64,000 nucleotides of DNA, taken from Candidatus Mnemosynella biddleae (GTDB lineage: Archaea; Halobacteriota; Archaeoglobi; Mnemosynellales; Mnemosynellaceae). Location: the NCBI GenBank assembly GCA_002011165.2, contig MTMI02000001.1, positions 92,174-156,173 of the forward strand, given 5' to 3'. A program made the position numbers and the translations under genes. The notes beneath the pieces are model-generated. The model did no database searches, was not told the origin of the DNA, and saw only the letters and a list, made by a program, of their open reading frames with translations. How positions within the stretch are numbered: position 1 is the stretch's first letter; every line of letters begins with the position of its first letter. Positions 24,358-34,763 of the stretch are shown here, one piece after another.

Positions 24358-26090
24358 GTAAAGGTGAAATTTTGAGGGTTGCTGGTCCTGTTGTCACCGC
24401 CACTGGAATGCACGCCAGAATGTATGATCTCGTTGAGGTTGGAGAAGAAGGTCTTATGGGAGAGGTTATAGGGATAGAAGGAGAGAGAGCGATCATACAG
24501 GTTTATGAAGATACCTCTGGAGTGAGACCAGGAGAGAAGGTTGTGAATACTGGAAGACCTCTCTCCGTGGAACTCGGTCCAGGGCTTCTTGGAAGAATTT
24601 ATGATGGAGTTCAGAGACCTCTTCCGGTTCTACGAGAGATGATGGGAGATTTCATAAGAAGAGGTGTAAGTGCTCCAGCATTAGACAGAAAGAAAAAGTG
24701 GAAGTTCATTCCTTCTGTTAAAGCGGGTGAGAAGGTCTCTGGAGGGGGTATTCTCGGAGAGGTACAGGAAGCGGAGCATGTCGTTCACAGAGTCCTCGTG
24801 CCTCCGAATGTCTCTGGAAGGATTAAAGAAATTTACGAAGGAGAATTTACTGTTGAAGAGCCAATTGGATATTTTGAGGATGGAAAGGAGATCAAGATGA
24901 TGCATACGTGGCCTGTGAGATTTCCGAGGCCCGCAAAGGAGAGATTCATGCCAGACGTTCCTCTTTTAACTGGTCAGAGGGTGCTCGACACATTCTTTCC
25001 GGTTGCAAAGGGCGGGACTGCCGGAATTCCTGGCCCATTTGGAAGTGGAAAGACTGTAACGCAACAGCAACTGGCGAAGTGGAGTGATGCCGACATCGTA
25101 GTTTACATAGGGTGTGGAGAGAGAGGAAACGAGATGACGGAAGTTCTTGAGGAGTTTCCCAAGCTTGAGGATCCGAGAACTGGAGCTCCTCTGATGGAGA
25201 GAACGGTTCTCATTGCAAATACATCAAATATGCCAGTAGCAGCAAGAGAAGCATCTATCTATACCGGAATAACCATAGCGGAATATTACAGAGATATGGG
25301 ATACGATGTCTCGCTTATGGCTGATTCAACCTCAAGATGGGCTGAAGCTCTGAGAGAGATATCCTCAAGACTTGAGGAGATGCCTGGAGAAGAGGGATAT
25401 CCCGCTTATCTCGCTGCAAAACTCTCAGAATTCTATGAAAGAGCTGGAAGGGTAAGGACTTTATGTGATAAAGAGGGATCTGTAACAATTATCGGAGCAG
25501 TTTCACCGCCGGGAGGGGACTTCTCAGAGCCCGTAACTCAGAACACTTTGAGAATAGTAAAGGTTTTCTGGGCTTTAGACGCGAAACTTGCACACAGAAG
25601 ACACTTCCCTTCAATCAACTGGTTGAACTCGTATTCCCTTTACGTTGACACTCTAAGAAGATGGTATGAAGAGAAGGTTGCTCCAGATTGGGGAAGAATG
25701 AGAGAGGAAGCAATGAGGATTCTTCAGGAAGAAGCAGAGCTTCAAGAGATAGTTCAGCTTGTTGGAAGCGATGCACTTCCTGAGGAGCAAAGACTTCTTC
25801 TCGAGGTTGCGAGGATGATAAGAGAGTATTTCCTCCAACAGAATGCATATCACGAAGTTGACACATATACTCCTCTAGAGAAACAGTATGAAATGCTCAA
25901 AAGCATTCTTAAGTTCTATGAATATGCATCGAGAGCTCTTCAATCCAGAGTTCCACTTGAGGACATTCTCTCGCTAAAATCGAGAGTTGAGCTCTCAAAG
26001 GTGAAATATGAGAAGGACTACAAAGAGGCTCTCAAGAGAATTGAAGAGATGATGAGAAAAGAGTACGCCGATCTCGGTGTGGAGGTGTAA
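24348..26090 (+). CDS. atpA: A-type ATP synthase catalytic subunit A
   Basis: A 580-aa catalytic subunit, started at GTG within the atpF stop. The P-loop is GPFGSGKT (about residue 230), and the catalytic Glu is in [13 protein letters not shown]. The non-homologous insert typical of A/V-type A subunits (about 110-200) is present. No intein interrupts the P-loop region, as it does in some archaea. Three copies alternate with subunit B and make or hydrolyse ATP. Confidence 0.97.
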   Translation: MEVSKGEILRVAGPVVTATGMHARMYDLVEVGEEGLMGEVIGIEGERAIIQVYEDTSGVRPGEKVVNTGRPLSVELGPGLLGRIYDGVQRPLPVLREMMGDFIRRGVSAPALDRKKKWKFIPSVKAGEKVSGGGILGEVQEAEHVVHRVLVPPNVSGRIKEIYEGEFTVEEPIGYFEDGKEIKMMHTWPVRFPRPAKERFMPDVPLLTGQRVLDTFFPVAKGGTAGIPGPFGSGKTVTQQQLAKWSDADIVVYIGCGERGNEMTEVLEEFPKLEDPRTGAPLMERTVLIANTSNMPVAAREASIYTGITIAEYYRDMGYDVSLMADSTSRWAEALREISSRLEEMPGEEGYPAYLAAKLSEFYERAGRVRTLCDKEGSVTIIGAVSPPGGDFSEPVTQNTLRIVKVFWALDAKLAHRRHFPSINWLNSYSLYVDTLRRWYEEKVAPDWGRMREEAMRILQEEAELQEIVQLVGSDALPEEQRLLLEVARMIREYFLQQNAYHEVDTYTPLEKQYEMLKSILKFYEYASRALQSRVPLEDILSLKSRVELSKVKYEKDYKEALKRIEEMMRKEYADLGVEV

Positions 26091-26093
26091 GAA

Positions 26094-27497
26094 ATGATTG
26101 GAGTTAAGGAATACCGCACTATCACTGAAATAAGCGGACCTCTGCTTTTCCTCGAAAAGACAGAACCAGTTGGATATGGAGAACTTGTTTACATAACTCT
26201 GAGCGATGGAACAAAGAAGAGAGGTCAGGTTCTCGACACTTCAAAGGATTTTGTTGTGGTTCAGGTATTTGAAGGTACTTCAGGAATAGATACGGGAGCT
26301 GCAGTTAGATTCACAGGTGAGACTATAAAACTTCCAGTCTCTTCTGATCTCCTCGGTAGAATCCTCTCTGGCTCTGGAGATCCTCTGGATGGTGGACCGA
26401 GGATAATTCCTGAGGATAGATGGGAGATTACGGGATCTGCAATAAATCCTTGGGCAAGAGATACTCCGAGAGAATTTATTCAAACTGGAATCTCCACGAT
26501 AGACGGTATGAACACACTCGTGAGAGGGCAGAAGCTTCCGATTTTCAGTGGTAGCGGATTGCCACACAATGAGATTGCCCTTCAGATTGCGCGCCAAGCA
26601 AAAGTTCTTGGAACTGAGGAGGAATTTGCGGTTGTCTTCGCTGCGATGGGAATAACTCATGAAGAAGCTCAGACCTTCATGAAGGACTTCGAAAGAACGG
26701 GCGCTCTTGAAAGAGCGGTTGTCTTTCTAAATCTTGCAGATGATCCAGCTATCGAAAGGCTCATAACTCCAAGAATGGCACTTACTGCAGCGGAATATCT
26801 TGCTTATGAAAACGATATGCACGTTCTCGTGATTCTAACGGATATGACGAACTACTGTGAGGCTCTCCGGCAGATAGGAGCGGCAAGAGAGGAAGTTCCT
26901 GGAAGAAGAGGATATCCGGGTTATATGTATACCGATCTCGCTACGATATATGAGAGAGCGGGAAGAATTAAAGGAAGGAGAGGATCTATCACGCAGATTC
27001 CGATCCTCACCATGCCCGGAGATGATATTACTCATCCCATTCCAGATCTCACAGGATATATAACTGAAGGGCAGATAGTCATATCGAGAGAATTGCACAG
27101 AAAAGGAATCTATCCTCCGATCAACGTTCTCCCCTCGCTTTCGAGACTCATGGACAATGGAATTGGGCCGGGACAGACCAGAGAAGATCACAAACAGCTT
27201 TCAGATCAGATGTATGCAGCTTACGCTGAAGGAGTTGATCTGAGAGGTCTTGTCGCAATCGTTGGTAAAGAGGCGCTTTCTGCAAGAGATCAGAAATTCC
27301 TGAGATTTGCCGATCTCTTCGAGGATAGATTTGTGAGACAGGGAAGAGAGGAGGACAGAAGTATAGAGGAGACTCTCGAACTTGGATGGGAGCTTCTTGC
27401 AGAGCTTCCTGAAACAGAGCTAACGAGAATGGATAGAGAGACGATAGAGAAATATCATCCAAAGAAGAGGAGGAAAAATGGCGATCAGAGAAGTTAA
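26094..27497 (+). CDS. atpB: A-type ATP synthase regulatory subunit B
   Basis: A 467-aa subunit B. As in the family, the P-loop position is replaced ([20 protein letters not shown]), so it binds but does not hydrolyse nucleotide. Other conserved text includes [20 protein letters not shown]. Three bases separate it from subunit A, and it overlaps subunit D by 20 bases. It forms the non-catalytic half of the hexamer. Confidence 0.97.
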   Translation: MIGVKEYRTITEISGPLLFLEKTEPVGYGELVYITLSDGTKKRGQVLDTSKDFVVVQVFEGTSGIDTGAAVRFTGETIKLPVSSDLLGRILSGSGDPLDGGPRIIPEDRWEITGSAINPWARDTPREFIQTGISTIDGMNTLVRGQKLPIFSGSGLPHNEIALQIARQAKVLGTEEEFAVVFAAMGITHEEAQTFMKDFERTGALERAVVFLNLADDPAIERLITPRMALTAAEYLAYENDMHVLVILTDMTNYCEALRQIGAAREEVPGRRGYPGYMYTDLATIYERAGRIKGRRGSITQIPILTMPGDDITHPIPDLTGYITEGQIVISRELHRKGIYPPINVLPSLSRLMDNGIGPGQTREDHKQLSDQMYAAYAEGVDLRGLVAIVGKEALSARDQKFLRFADLFEDRFVRQGREEDRSIEETLELGWELLAELPETELTRMDRETIEKYHPKKRRKNGDQRS

Positions 27498-28101
27498 GGC
27501 AACCAGATCAGAACTCATGGAAGTAAAGAAGAGGATTAAACTATCTGAATCGGGTTACGAATTATTGAAGAAGAAGAGAGATGGTCTCATCTTGGAATTC
27601 AGAGGGATTCTGGAGAGAGCAATCGAGATAAGAGAGAGAATGGGAAAAGAGAGTGCAGAGGCTGAGGAAAAACTCAGAGATGCACTTTGCTATGAGGGTT
27701 CTCTTGCTATCGAGAGTTCTGCTCTCGCCATAGAAGATGAACCCGAAATCGTGATAAGAAGTAAAAATATTATGGGCGTTGTTGTCCCGATTATAGAGGC
27801 AACAAGAGTTGAGAAGAACGCTCATGAGAGAGGTTATGGACTCATAGGAACTTCCTCGAGGATAGATGAAGTTGCTAAAGCATACGAGAGACTTCTTGAG
27901 ACTATTATTCTTGCTGCTGAGATTGAGACGACGATGAGAAGACTTCTGGAGGAGATAGATAAGACGAAGAGGAGAGTGAATGCACTGGAATACAAGGTGA
28001 TTCCTGAGCTGAAGGAGATTGCAAGATTTATTCAGTTCAGACTGGAAGAAATGGAGAGAGAGAACATCTTCATGCTGAAAAGGATAAAAGCCAAGGAATG
28101 A
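27478..28101 (+). CDS. atpD: A-type ATP synthase subunit D (central stalk)
   Basis: A 207-aa protein with long N- and C-terminal helices forming the rotor shaft. The start is [13 protein letters not shown]-like ([20 protein letters not shown]), and the end has [20 protein letters not shown], a strong family signature. The stop codon overlaps the ATG of a small membrane gene (ATGA), so the operon continues past D. Confidence 0.96.
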   Translation: MAIREVKATRSELMEVKKRIKLSESGYELLKKKRDGLILEFRGILERAIEIRERMGKESAEAEEKLRDALCYEGSLAIESSALAIEDEPEIVIRSKNIMGVVVPIIEATRVEKNAHERGYGLIGTSSRIDEVAKAYERLLETIILAAEIETTMRRLLEEIDKTKRRVNALEYKVIPELKEIARFIQFRLEEMERENIFMLKRIKAKE

Positions 28102-28268
28102 GATTGAAGAAAGTTATAGGGGAACTGAAAAGCGGAGAGCTCTCCTTAGAGACGAAAGTGTGGATTCTCAAAAAATTTTGGATTATCTCTCTTTTCATGC
28201 TTGTTCTTGGATATTTGATACTCTTTCTCCTTCTTTTCGGTGAGCGAATAAACATCCCATTCATTTAG
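28098..28268 (+). CDS. Small membrane protein at the end of the ATPase operon
   Basis: A 56-aa ORF missing from the track: [20 protein letters not shown], then one strong hydrophobic helix (FWIISLFMLVLGYLILFLLL) and a short tail. The ATG overlaps the atpD stop, so translation is coupled. In Methanosarcina the aha operon ends with a small gene, ahaG, after D. This gene has the same place, but I cannot show homology. It may be an assembly or stability factor, or unrelated. Confidence 0.65.
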   Translation: MRLKKVIGELKSGELSLETKVWILKKFWIISLFMLVLGYLILFLLLFGERINIPFI

Positions 28269-28316
28269 TACATCACTCCGAAATGTCTATATTAGAGCAC
28301 TGAGAGATTCCATGCC

Positions 28317-28514
28317 ATGAAAAGGGAGACTCTCGATATTTTAGCATGTCCTGAATGCCGAGGAGATTTAGAGCTCAGAGTTAAAGAGGAAAGTGATGAG
28401 GAGATTTTAGAGGGAGAACTCATATGCAAGAATTGTGGTGAGATTTATCCTATAAGAGATGGAATTCCAGATCTCAGACCCAAGGAGATGAGAGAAAAAT
28501 TCGGTGGTGATTGA
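28317..28514 (+). CDS. Trm112-like zinc-binding protein
   Basis: A 65-aa protein with CPEC and CKNC knuckles and the C-terminal YPIRDGIPDLRP typical of Trm112p-like proteins. In eukaryotes and haloarchaea, Trm112 activates and stabilises several SAM-dependent methyltransferases acting on tRNA, rRNA or release factor. A TATA-like CTATATTAG lies about 28 bases before the ATG. Its 3' end overlaps the next gene by 11 bases. A partner methyltransferase is not adjacent. Confidence 0.88.
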   Translation: MKRETLDILACPECRGDLELRVKEESDEEILEGELICKNCGEIYPIRDGIPDLRPKEMREKFGGD

Positions 28515-29136
28515 AATCCACCAGATTTTCGTAAATAGGAGAGGTTTAAATTCAATAGAATTTGAAGATTCAGAGATTGAAATTGAAATATCTCCAGAAG
28601 AAGAGAGAATCGTTGAATTTCTCATCGTGAATTACGGAACTCCCACACACGTGAATGTTTCGGTTTCAGAAGAGCTCCGAAATAACGTGAAACTGCTTAA
28701 AGAGAATCCATATGTGAAATATGAAGAGGTTGTGCCAGCTCTTGTAACTCTTGAAGAAGGTGAGCTCAGAGGAGAGCTCATTGTCACAACAGGATATGGA
28801 GCTTACAGAAGCTCTGTTCCCCTTGTGATAAGAGCCAAGGACAAATCAAAGGAGATATCCCATATAGTGGAGATCTCCCCAAGAACAACGATTATGAGAG
28901 AGGAGGGGGTCGAGAGGCGAAGATTTTCGATTGTAGAAGTTCTAAAAGTTATGAAATATCCTCTGGCAATAGTATTTCTTGCGGTTATCCTTTACTTCGG
29001 AGCCCAAGTAGTTGGGACTCTCTCGATACCATCACAGAGTATCCTCATGAGTTCTTCTTTCTGGGTAGCCTATCTTCTCTCAAACATCCTTACTTATACT
29101 GCTGTTGAGACCTTGAGAGCTGTTTATTCGAGGTGA
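28504..29136 (+). CDS. Conserved archaeal membrane-anchored protein
   Basis: A 210-aa protein. Residues 1-145 are beta-rich and look like one Ig/CARDB-type domain ([20 protein letters not shown], then [20 protein letters not shown]-like strands). Two hydrophobic helices follow near the C-terminus ([20 protein letters not shown] and [17 protein letters not shown]). There is no N-terminal signal peptide, so the large domain may face the cytoplasm. GTG start within the Trm112-like gene. I do not recognise a characterised family. Confidence 0.7.
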   Translation: MVIEIHQIFVNRRGLNSIEFEDSEIEIEISPEEERIVEFLIVNYGTPTHVNVSVSEELRNNVKLLKENPYVKYEEVVPALVTLEEGELRGELIVTTGYGAYRSSVPLVIRAKDKSKEISHIVEISPRTTIMREEGVERRRFSIVEVLKVMKYPLAIVFLAVILYFGAQVVGTLSIPSQSILMSSSFWVAYLLSNILTYTAVETLRAVYSR

Positions 29137-29140
29137 TGAA

Positions 29141-30730
29141 ATGAAATATATATGCATTACTGGAGGAGTTATGAGTGGACTTGGAAAAGGAATAACTGCA
29201 GCTTCGACAGGAAGAATTCTCAAAGATAGAGGATTTAAGATTGTTCCAATTAAGATTGACCCTTATTTGAATATAGATGCGGGAACGATGAATCCTTATC
29301 AGCATGGAGAAGTCTTTGTTCTGAAGGATGGTGGAGAAGTTGATCTCGATCTTGGACATTATGAGAGGTTTCTGAACGTTGATTTGACGAGTGAACATAA
29401 CATCACAACGGGAAAAATCTACAGAAACGTAATAGAGAGGGAGAGGAGAGGTGACTATCTCGGAGAGACGGTTCAAATCATTCCTCACGTTACAAACGAG
29501 ATTAAAAGATGGATAAGAGAGGTTGCAGAAAAGTCGAATTGCGACATCTGTTTGATTGAAGTTGGAGGAACTGTCGGTGACATCGAAAGTATGCCTTTCT
29601 TAGAAGCACTCCGTCAGATGAGACATGAAGAGGGTGAGGAGAACTTCGTTCTCATTCACGTGACTTTAGTTCCAACTGATATTATGGGTGATCAAAAAAC
29701 GAAACCAACGCAACATTCAGTGAAGACTCTCAGAGAGCTGGGTCTCCAGCCAGATGTCATCGTGGGGAGGTGCTCAAAGAGATTGAGAGATGATGTTAAA
29801 GCCAAAATCTCACTTTTCACCGATGTTCCGGTTGAGGCTGTGATAAGTGCTGAAAATGCAGAGGATATCTATTACGTTCCTCGAATGTTGAAAGAAGAGA
29901 TGCTCGACGAGTATTTGATAAAAAGGCTGAAACTTGAGGAAAGAGAGGATACAAGAAAATGGGACGAGATAGTAGAAAAGATGGAGAAGAGAAGGGGAGA
30001 GGTCAGAGTTGCGATTGTTGGAAAATACACCTTTATTCCTGATTCTTATCTCAGCATCAGAGAGGCTCTGAAACATGCTTCGATAGAGCTTGGAGTGAAG
30101 GTGAAAATAGAGTGGATAGAAGCGAGTGAGATAGAGAGGGGTAGAATTGAACTTGAGGATTATGAATTTGATGGAATTCTCATTCCTGGTGGTTTTGGAG
30201 CTAGAGGCTCTGAGGGAAAGATCGAAGCTATAAAATATGCAAGAGAGAACGAATATCCCTTCCTCGGGCTCTGCCTTGGATTTCAGCTTGCAGTAGTTGA
30301 GTTTGCAAGAAATGTGATTGGATGGGCTGACGCTCATACTTCGGAAGTGGAGAGGACTTCTCATCCTGTCATAGATCTCCTCCCAGAACAGAGAGGTGTT
30401 AAAAAGCTTGGAGGAACAATGAGACTTGGAGAAGAGGAAATAACGATAAAGGAGGGAACTCTTGCACATAGAATTTACGGAGAGACGAAGATTAAAGAGA
30501 GACACAGACACAGATACGAGGTGAATCCGAGGTATATAAAGAAGATTGAAGAACATGGATTGATTTTCTCAGGAGAGAGTAAAGGAAGGATGGAAATTGC
30601 AGAACTTCCAGAACATCCTTTCTTTTTTGCAACTCAATTTCATCCTGAGTTTAAGAGTAAACCTGAAAATCCATCTCCCCCTTTTGTGGCTTTCGTTGAT
30701 GCGATGATGAGGATGAGGGGATTAAAATGA
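29141..30730 (+). CDS. pyrG: CTP synthase
   Basis: A 529-aa enzyme making CTP from UTP, ATP and glutamine. The N-terminal synthetase domain starts [19 protein letters not shown] with the P-loop-like motif, and it has the product-feedback region seen in the family. The class I amidotransferase domain follows from about residue 285, with nucleophile Cys in [12 protein letters not shown] and His/Glu in FHPEFKS. The stop overlaps the guaA start (ATGA), so pyrimidine and purine amination enzymes share an operon. Confidence 0.97.
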   Translation: MKYICITGGVMSGLGKGITAASTGRILKDRGFKIVPIKIDPYLNIDAGTMNPYQHGEVFVLKDGGEVDLDLGHYERFLNVDLTSEHNITTGKIYRNVIERERRGDYLGETVQIIPHVTNEIKRWIREVAEKSNCDICLIEVGGTVGDIESMPFLEALRQMRHEEGEENFVLIHVTLVPTDIMGDQKTKPTQHSVKTLRELGLQPDVIVGRCSKRLRDDVKAKISLFTDVPVEAVISAENAEDIYYVPRMLKEEMLDEYLIKRLKLEEREDTRKWDEIVEKMEKRRGEVRVAIVGKYTFIPDSYLSIREALKHASIELGVKVKIEWIEASEIERGRIELEDYEFDGILIPGGFGARGSEGKIEAIKYARENEYPFLGLCLGFQLAVVEFARNVIGWADAHTSEVERTSHPVIDLLPEQRGVKKLGGTMRLGEEEITIKEGTLAHRIYGETKIKERHRHRYEVNPRYIKKIEEHGLIFSGESKGRMEIAELPEHPFFFATQFHPEFKSKPENPSPPFVAFVDAMMRMRGLK

Positions 30731-31638
30731 AAAATGTTGATGCTTTCATAGAATCTGCGATAAAGGAGATAAGAGAGAGAGTAAGAGGAAGAGCTATCAT
30801 AGCTCTTTCAGGAGGGGTTGATAGCTCTGTATGTGCAGTCTTAGCTCACAAAGCTATAGGAGACCTCCTCACACCAGTTTTCGTGGATACAGGTTTGATG
30901 AGGAGAGGAGAGCCAGAAAGAATAAAGGAGATCTTTGGTCATATGAATTTGATGTTTGTCGACGCAAAAGAGAGATTTTTCGAGGCTCTTAAAGGTGTTA
31001 CGGATCCTGAGAAGAAGAGGAAGATTGTAGGAGAACTATTTATAAGGATCTTCGAAGAGTGTGCAAAGAAGATAGGAGCCAAATACCTTATTCAAGGAAC
31101 AATTTATCCAGATAGAATTGAATCAGAAGGAGGGATAAAATCGCATCATAATGTCGGAGGAATGCCCTCAAACATAGAGTTCGAAGATGTAATTGAACCT
31201 TTGAGAGATCTCTACAAAGATGAAGTGAGAGAAGTTGCGAGAACTCTCGGACTTCCAGAGGAGATAAGCGAGAGGATGCCATTTCCAGGTCCAGGACTTG
31301 CGGTGAGGGTACTTGGAGAGGTAACCGAAGAGAAGATAAGAATCGTGAGGGAAGCCAATGCAATTGTGGAGGAAGAGCTCAGAGAATTCAATCCTTGGCA
31401 AGCTTTTGCAGTTCTTTTAGGTAAAGCTACTGGAGTAAAAGGAGACGTAAGACTCTATGGATGGATAATTGCTGTTCGAGCGGTTCTCTCAAGAGATGGA
31501 ATGACTGCAGAGATTCTTGAGATCCCGTATGATAAACTTAAGAAGATTTCCTCAAGAATAACCTCAGAGATCCCTGAGGTTTCGAGAGTTGTTTACGATA
31601 TAACTCCGAAGCCCCCCGCAACTATAGAATTTGAGTGA
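30727..31638 (+). CDS. guaAB: GMP synthase, ATP pyrophosphatase subunit
   Basis: A 303-aa subunit that adenylylates XMP and aminates it to GMP. The PP-loop is [16 protein letters not shown], and the C-terminal dimerisation part ends with [17 protein letters not shown], the family's typical close. As in many archaea, the amidotransferase subunit is a separate gene. The class I amidotransferase at 12 kb does not look like the true partner, so GuaA subunit A is probably elsewhere. Confidence 0.96.
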   Translation: MKNVDAFIESAIKEIRERVRGRAIIALSGGVDSSVCAVLAHKAIGDLLTPVFVDTGLMRRGEPERIKEIFGHMNLMFVDAKERFFEALKGVTDPEKKRKIVGELFIRIFEECAKKIGAKYLIQGTIYPDRIESEGGIKSHHNVGGMPSNIEFEDVIEPLRDLYKDEVREVARTLGLPEEISERMPFPGPGLAVRVLGEVTEEKIRIVREANAIVEEELREFNPWQAFAVLLGKATGVKGDVRLYGWIIAVRAVLSRDGMTAEILEIPYDKLKKISSRITSEIPEVSRVVYDITPKPPATIEFE

Positions 31639-31648
31639 GGTGTGTTCC

Positions 31649-32809
31649 ATGAACTTTGAAGATATTGTTCAGCTCGATGAGAAATATGTGATGAGGACAT
31701 ATAGAAGAGAGCCGGTGGTTCTTGTTAGAGGAGAGGGTGCTCTCGTATGGGACATTGAAGGAAGAAGATATATTGATTGTGTGGCTGGAATAGCCGTTAA
31801 CATCGTTGGGCATTGCCATCCTTATGTGGTGGAAGCAATAAAAAAGCAAGTTGAAAAACTCATTCACATCTCCAATCTCTATTACAATGAACTTCAACCT
31901 GTTCTTGCAATGGAGTTGAGTAAGAGAAGTGGGATGGACAAATTTTTCTTCTGCAACAGTGGAACCGAGGCTGTTGAAGCTTCACTTAAGCTTGCAAGAA
32001 AGAAAAGTGGAAAGAGGGATATCATCGCCGCGAGAGGATCTTTCCACGGGAGGACGATGGGGTCTCTCTCAGTCACCTCAACGGAAAAATACAGAAAGCC
32101 TTTCGAACCTCTTATTCCTGGAGTGAAGTGGGTGGATTACAACGATGCGGAGGCTATAAGAAAAGCTATTGATAAAGACACTGCAGCGGTGATATTGGAG
32201 CCAGTTCAGGGAGAAGGTGGTGTAAATGTTCCTTCAAAGGACTATCTTAAAGAAGTTAGGGAGATATGTGACGAAAAAGATATTCTTCTGATATTCGATG
32301 AAGTTCAAACCGGATTCGGGAGAATAGGAGATTGGTTCGCCTCTCTGGTGTTTGATGTTAAACCCGATATCATGGCAATGGCGAAAGGGATGGCAGGAGG
32401 ATTTCCTATGGGTGCTATCGGAGCGGTTGAAGAGGTTGCAAATGCTTTTGAACCTGGAAATCACGCTTCAACATTTGGTGGAAATCCGCTGGCCTGTGCA
32501 GCTTCCTTGGCTACGATAAGAGCAATAGAAGACGGAGATCTTCTGAGAAAGTGTAGGGAGAACGGAGCGTACTTTATAGAGAGACTGCACGAAATTCAGA
32601 GTGATGGAATAAAGGAGGTCAGAGGTCTTGGAATGCTAATTGGAGTGGAAATGAAGGGGTCATGCACGGAGATAGTTACAAAGATGCGTGAGAAGGGCGT
32701 TCTTGTGAATTGCATTCAGGAGAGAGTTATAAGGCTTGCTCCACCCCTAGTCATTACAAGAGAGCAGATTGATGAGGTGGTGGAAAAATTTGCCTCTGTC
32801 TGTCCGTGA
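31649..32809 (+). CDS. argD: Acetylornithine aminotransferase family (ArgD-like)
   Basis: About 386 aa; the start is the ATG seven bases after GAGGTG, not the earlier GTG. This is a class III PLP aminotransferase: the PLP-binding Asp in LLIFDEVQTGFGR, the Lys in AMAKGMAGGFPMGA, and FCNSGTEAVEASLKLAR. It best fits ArgD (N-acetylornithine to the semialdehyde in arginine synthesis), which in archaea may also serve lysine synthesis. Other omega-aminotransferases (for example GABA type) are possible. It overlaps hisC. Confidence 0.85.
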   Translation: MNFEDIVQLDEKYVMRTYRREPVVLVRGEGALVWDIEGRRYIDCVAGIAVNIVGHCHPYVVEAIKKQVEKLIHISNLYYNELQPVLAMELSKRSGMDKFFFCNSGTEAVEASLKLARKKSGKRDIIAARGSFHGRTMGSLSVTSTEKYRKPFEPLIPGVKWVDYNDAEAIRKAIDKDTAAVILEPVQGEGGVNVPSKDYLKEVREICDEKDILLIFDEVQTGFGRIGDWFASLVFDVKPDIMAMAKGMAGGFPMGAIGAVEEVANAFEPGNHASTFGGNPLACAASLATIRAIEDGDLLRKCRENGAYFIERLHEIQSDGIKEVRGLGMLIGVEMKGSCTEIVTKMREKGVLVNCIQERVIRLAPPLVITREQIDEVVEKFASVCP

Positions 32810-33884
32810 GTGCATAAGAGAGCTCAGAGAATACATTCCAGGAAAAAATATTGAAGAGGTTGTCGAGAAATACGGAATTCCTCCAGAAAAAGTGGCAAAA
32901 CTTGCATCAAATGAGAATCCCATTGGGCCGAGTCCAAAAGCGATAGAAGCAATAATCAGAACTGCTGGAAGTGTGCACATTTATCCAGAGAAGGGGGGTT
33001 GGAAGCTTAGAGAAGCAATATCAGAATATCTTGAGGTACCTCCAGAGACCATCATCCTCGGAAATGGAGTTGATGGAGTTATTGAAGGACTCATGAAACT
33101 TTTCATAGAACCTGGAGATAATGTTATCTTTCCCATTCCAACCTTTCTCGGTGCAGAACTTCTTGCAGTGGCTTCTGGAGGCAGAACCAAGTATGTTATG
33201 AGGGATGAGAATTTTGAGATTTCCCCAGATGACATTTTTGAGGCGGTAGATGAGAGAACAAAGATGATTTATCTCTGTACTCCAAATAATCCAACGGGAA
33301 ATGTTGTTGAGGAGAGAGTTGCTAGAGAGCTTGCAGAGGAGATTGATGCTCTGATTCTTTTGGATGAGGCTTATGTTGAGTTTGCGGATTCCTCTCTGCT
33401 CCATCTTATTGAGGAGTACGAGAACGTTGTGATTATGAGGACTTTCTCAAAGGCGTTCGGATTAGCAGGATTGAGGTGCGGATATGCTATTTGTTCCCCT
33501 GAAATAAGAAAAGAATATGACAAAGTAATTCCTCCATTCGATGTCAACAGAGTTGCAATAGAGGCAGCTATTGCAGCTTTGAAGGATAAGGAGTTTATCA
33601 AGATGGTTATCGAGCTCGTGAGAGAGGGAAGGGAGTTTCTTAGAAAGGATGTTCCTTTCAAAACTTATCCTTCCCAAGCTAATTTTGTCTTTGTAGACGT
33701 CTCGCCATTTAAATCCTCTTTCATAACTGAGGAACTTATGAAAAGGGGAATTATCATAAGAGATTGCTCCTCTTTCACCGGAGCCAAAGATACTCACATC
33801 AGAATAACAGTCGGAAAAATGGAAGATAACTTAAGAGTTGTGGAAGAACTCAAAAAACTAAAAGAATCAGATGGGTTTAACTAA
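32790..33884 (+). CDS. hisC: Histidinol-phosphate aminotransferase
   Basis: About 364 aa. I choose a TTG about eight bases after GAGGTGG; an ATG at 32772 is the alternative. Class II PLP enzyme signatures: LASNENPIGPSPKAIEA, NNPTGN, the Lys in RTFSKAFGLAGLRCGY, and the C-terminal Arg in HIRITVG. It transfers an amino group to imidazole-acetol phosphate in histidine synthesis. No other his genes are adjacent, so it may also serve other pathways. The 3' end overlaps the convergent GNAT gene by 18 bases. Confidence 0.9.
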   Translation: MPLSVRECIRELREYIPGKNIEEVVEKYGIPPEKVAKLASNENPIGPSPKAIEAIIRTAGSVHIYPEKGGWKLREAISEYLEVPPETIILGNGVDGVIEGLMKLFIEPGDNVIFPIPTFLGAELLAVASGGRTKYVMRDENFEISPDDIFEAVDERTKMIYLCTPNNPTGNVVEERVARELAEEIDALILLDEAYVEFADSSLLHLIEEYENVVIMRTFSKAFGLAGLRCGYAICSPEIRKEYDKVIPPFDVNRVAIEAAIAALKDKEFIKMVIELVREGREFLRKDVPFKTYPSQANFVFVDVSPFKSSFITEELMKRGIIIRDCSSFTGAKDTHIRITVGKMEDNLRVVEELKKLKESDGFN

Positions 33885-34328
33885 TAGAAAGGCGTCTCTT
33901 GAATTATTGAATGGAAGATCATAGTAGTTTAAAACGAGTCCGATAATTCCGAATTTCATTTTCAGGAAGAAGTCCAGAGATGGGTTTGACCTATTGCACT
34001 CAAGAAGAATGAGTTTTGACGTCTCTTTTGATTTTCTTTCGAATTTCTCAAGAAGAGCTTTTCCGATGCCTTTCTTTCTGAAGTCTGGATGAACACAGAT
34101 TGATGCAACTCTTGAGACTTCTTCTCTAATCTCTCCTGCAATGTATCCCAAGATATTCTCCTCCTCTTCTGCAACTAGAAGGGTTCCTTTCACGAAGAAG
34201 TGGAAGATATCTTCAAGAGAATAGGAATAAATACCTCTGAAACAAATTTTCTCTATCTCCAAGATTTTTTCGAGATCTTCCTCTTTTGCTTCTTTCACTT
34301 TCATTCTGCTAAATTTTTTATACTTCAT
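33867..34328 (-). CDS. GNAT-family N-acetyltransferase (RimI-like)
   Basis: A 153-aa acetyltransferase. Motif A with the acetyl-CoA pyrophosphate loop is VHPDFRKKGIGKALLEKFER (R-x-x-G-x-G). The ending, NYYDLPFNNSRDAFLLVKP, recalls RimI/Ard1 N-terminal acetylases, where a Tyr acts as acid. The start could be MKYKK or the internal MKVKEA, eight residues later. Its likely substrate is a protein alpha-amino group. Confidence 0.8.
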   Translation of the reverse strand: MKYKKFSRMKVKEAKEEDLEKILEIEKICFRGIYSYSLEDIFHFFVKGTLLVAEEEENILGYIAGEIREEVSRVASICVHPDFRKKGIGKALLEKFERKSKETSKLILLECNRSNPSLDFFLKMKFGIIGLVLNYYDLPFNNSRDAFLLVKPI

Positions 34329-34350
34329 AATTAATTCATTTTGTGACGAA

Positions 34351-34761
34351 ATGGAGGAGGATTGCGTGGACTACGAAGAGTTGAAGAGATGGGTTGAAGA
34401 AGAGATCTATTTTTGTGAGAAACAGATTGAAATTTATCAGAAACGGCTTGAAAGGGCTAAAAAGATAAAAAACGAGCTCGAGAGGATAGGAGAGGTTAGA
34501 GAGGAGATAAGAAGTTCATCAAAAGTTGAAGTTCCGAAGATTCAGCCACAGAGAAGAAGATATAAAGATGTGATGACAGAAATAAAGAGGATTATAATAT
34601 CTGCTGGAGCGAAATTCCAAGCTGTTCCAAGAGATGAAATAATAAGGAGAGCGGTTGAAATTGGAATACCTGAGAGTGAAGTTCAGCACGTTTTACGTTG
34701 TCTAATCTCGGAAGGAAAGTTGTTTGAGCCAAGAGAAAAAATGATAAGGATGATTCACTGA
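34351..34761 (+). CDS. Coiled-coil protein with C-terminal winged helix (MCM-tail-like)
   Basis: A 136-aa protein. Residues 10-55 form a coiled coil (EEEIYFCEKQIEIYQKRLER). After a basic linker (PQRRRYKDVM), residues 70-136 form a winged helix: VPRDEIIRRAVEIGIPESEV then LRCLISEGKLFEPREKMIRM. That pattern resembles the C-terminal winged helix of archaeal MCM helicase. It might be a stand-alone DNA-binding or protein-docking module linked to replication, or a regulator of a neighbour. No family name is certain. Confidence 0.65.
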   Translation: MEEDCVDYEELKRWVEEEIYFCEKQIEIYQKRLERAKKIKNELERIGEVREEIRSSSKVEVPKIQPQRRRYKDVMTEIKRIIISAGAKFQAVPRDEIIRRAVEIGIPESEVQHVLRCLISEGKLFEPREKMIRMIH

Positions 34762-34763
34762 GT

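Noticed and set aside
29810-30556. 248-aa minus-strand ORF inside pyrG
   Set aside because: It is antisense to a well-conserved CTP synthase, has no recognisable domain and is rich in Ser/Leu/Phe, as shadows of GAA/AGA-rich genes are in this window.
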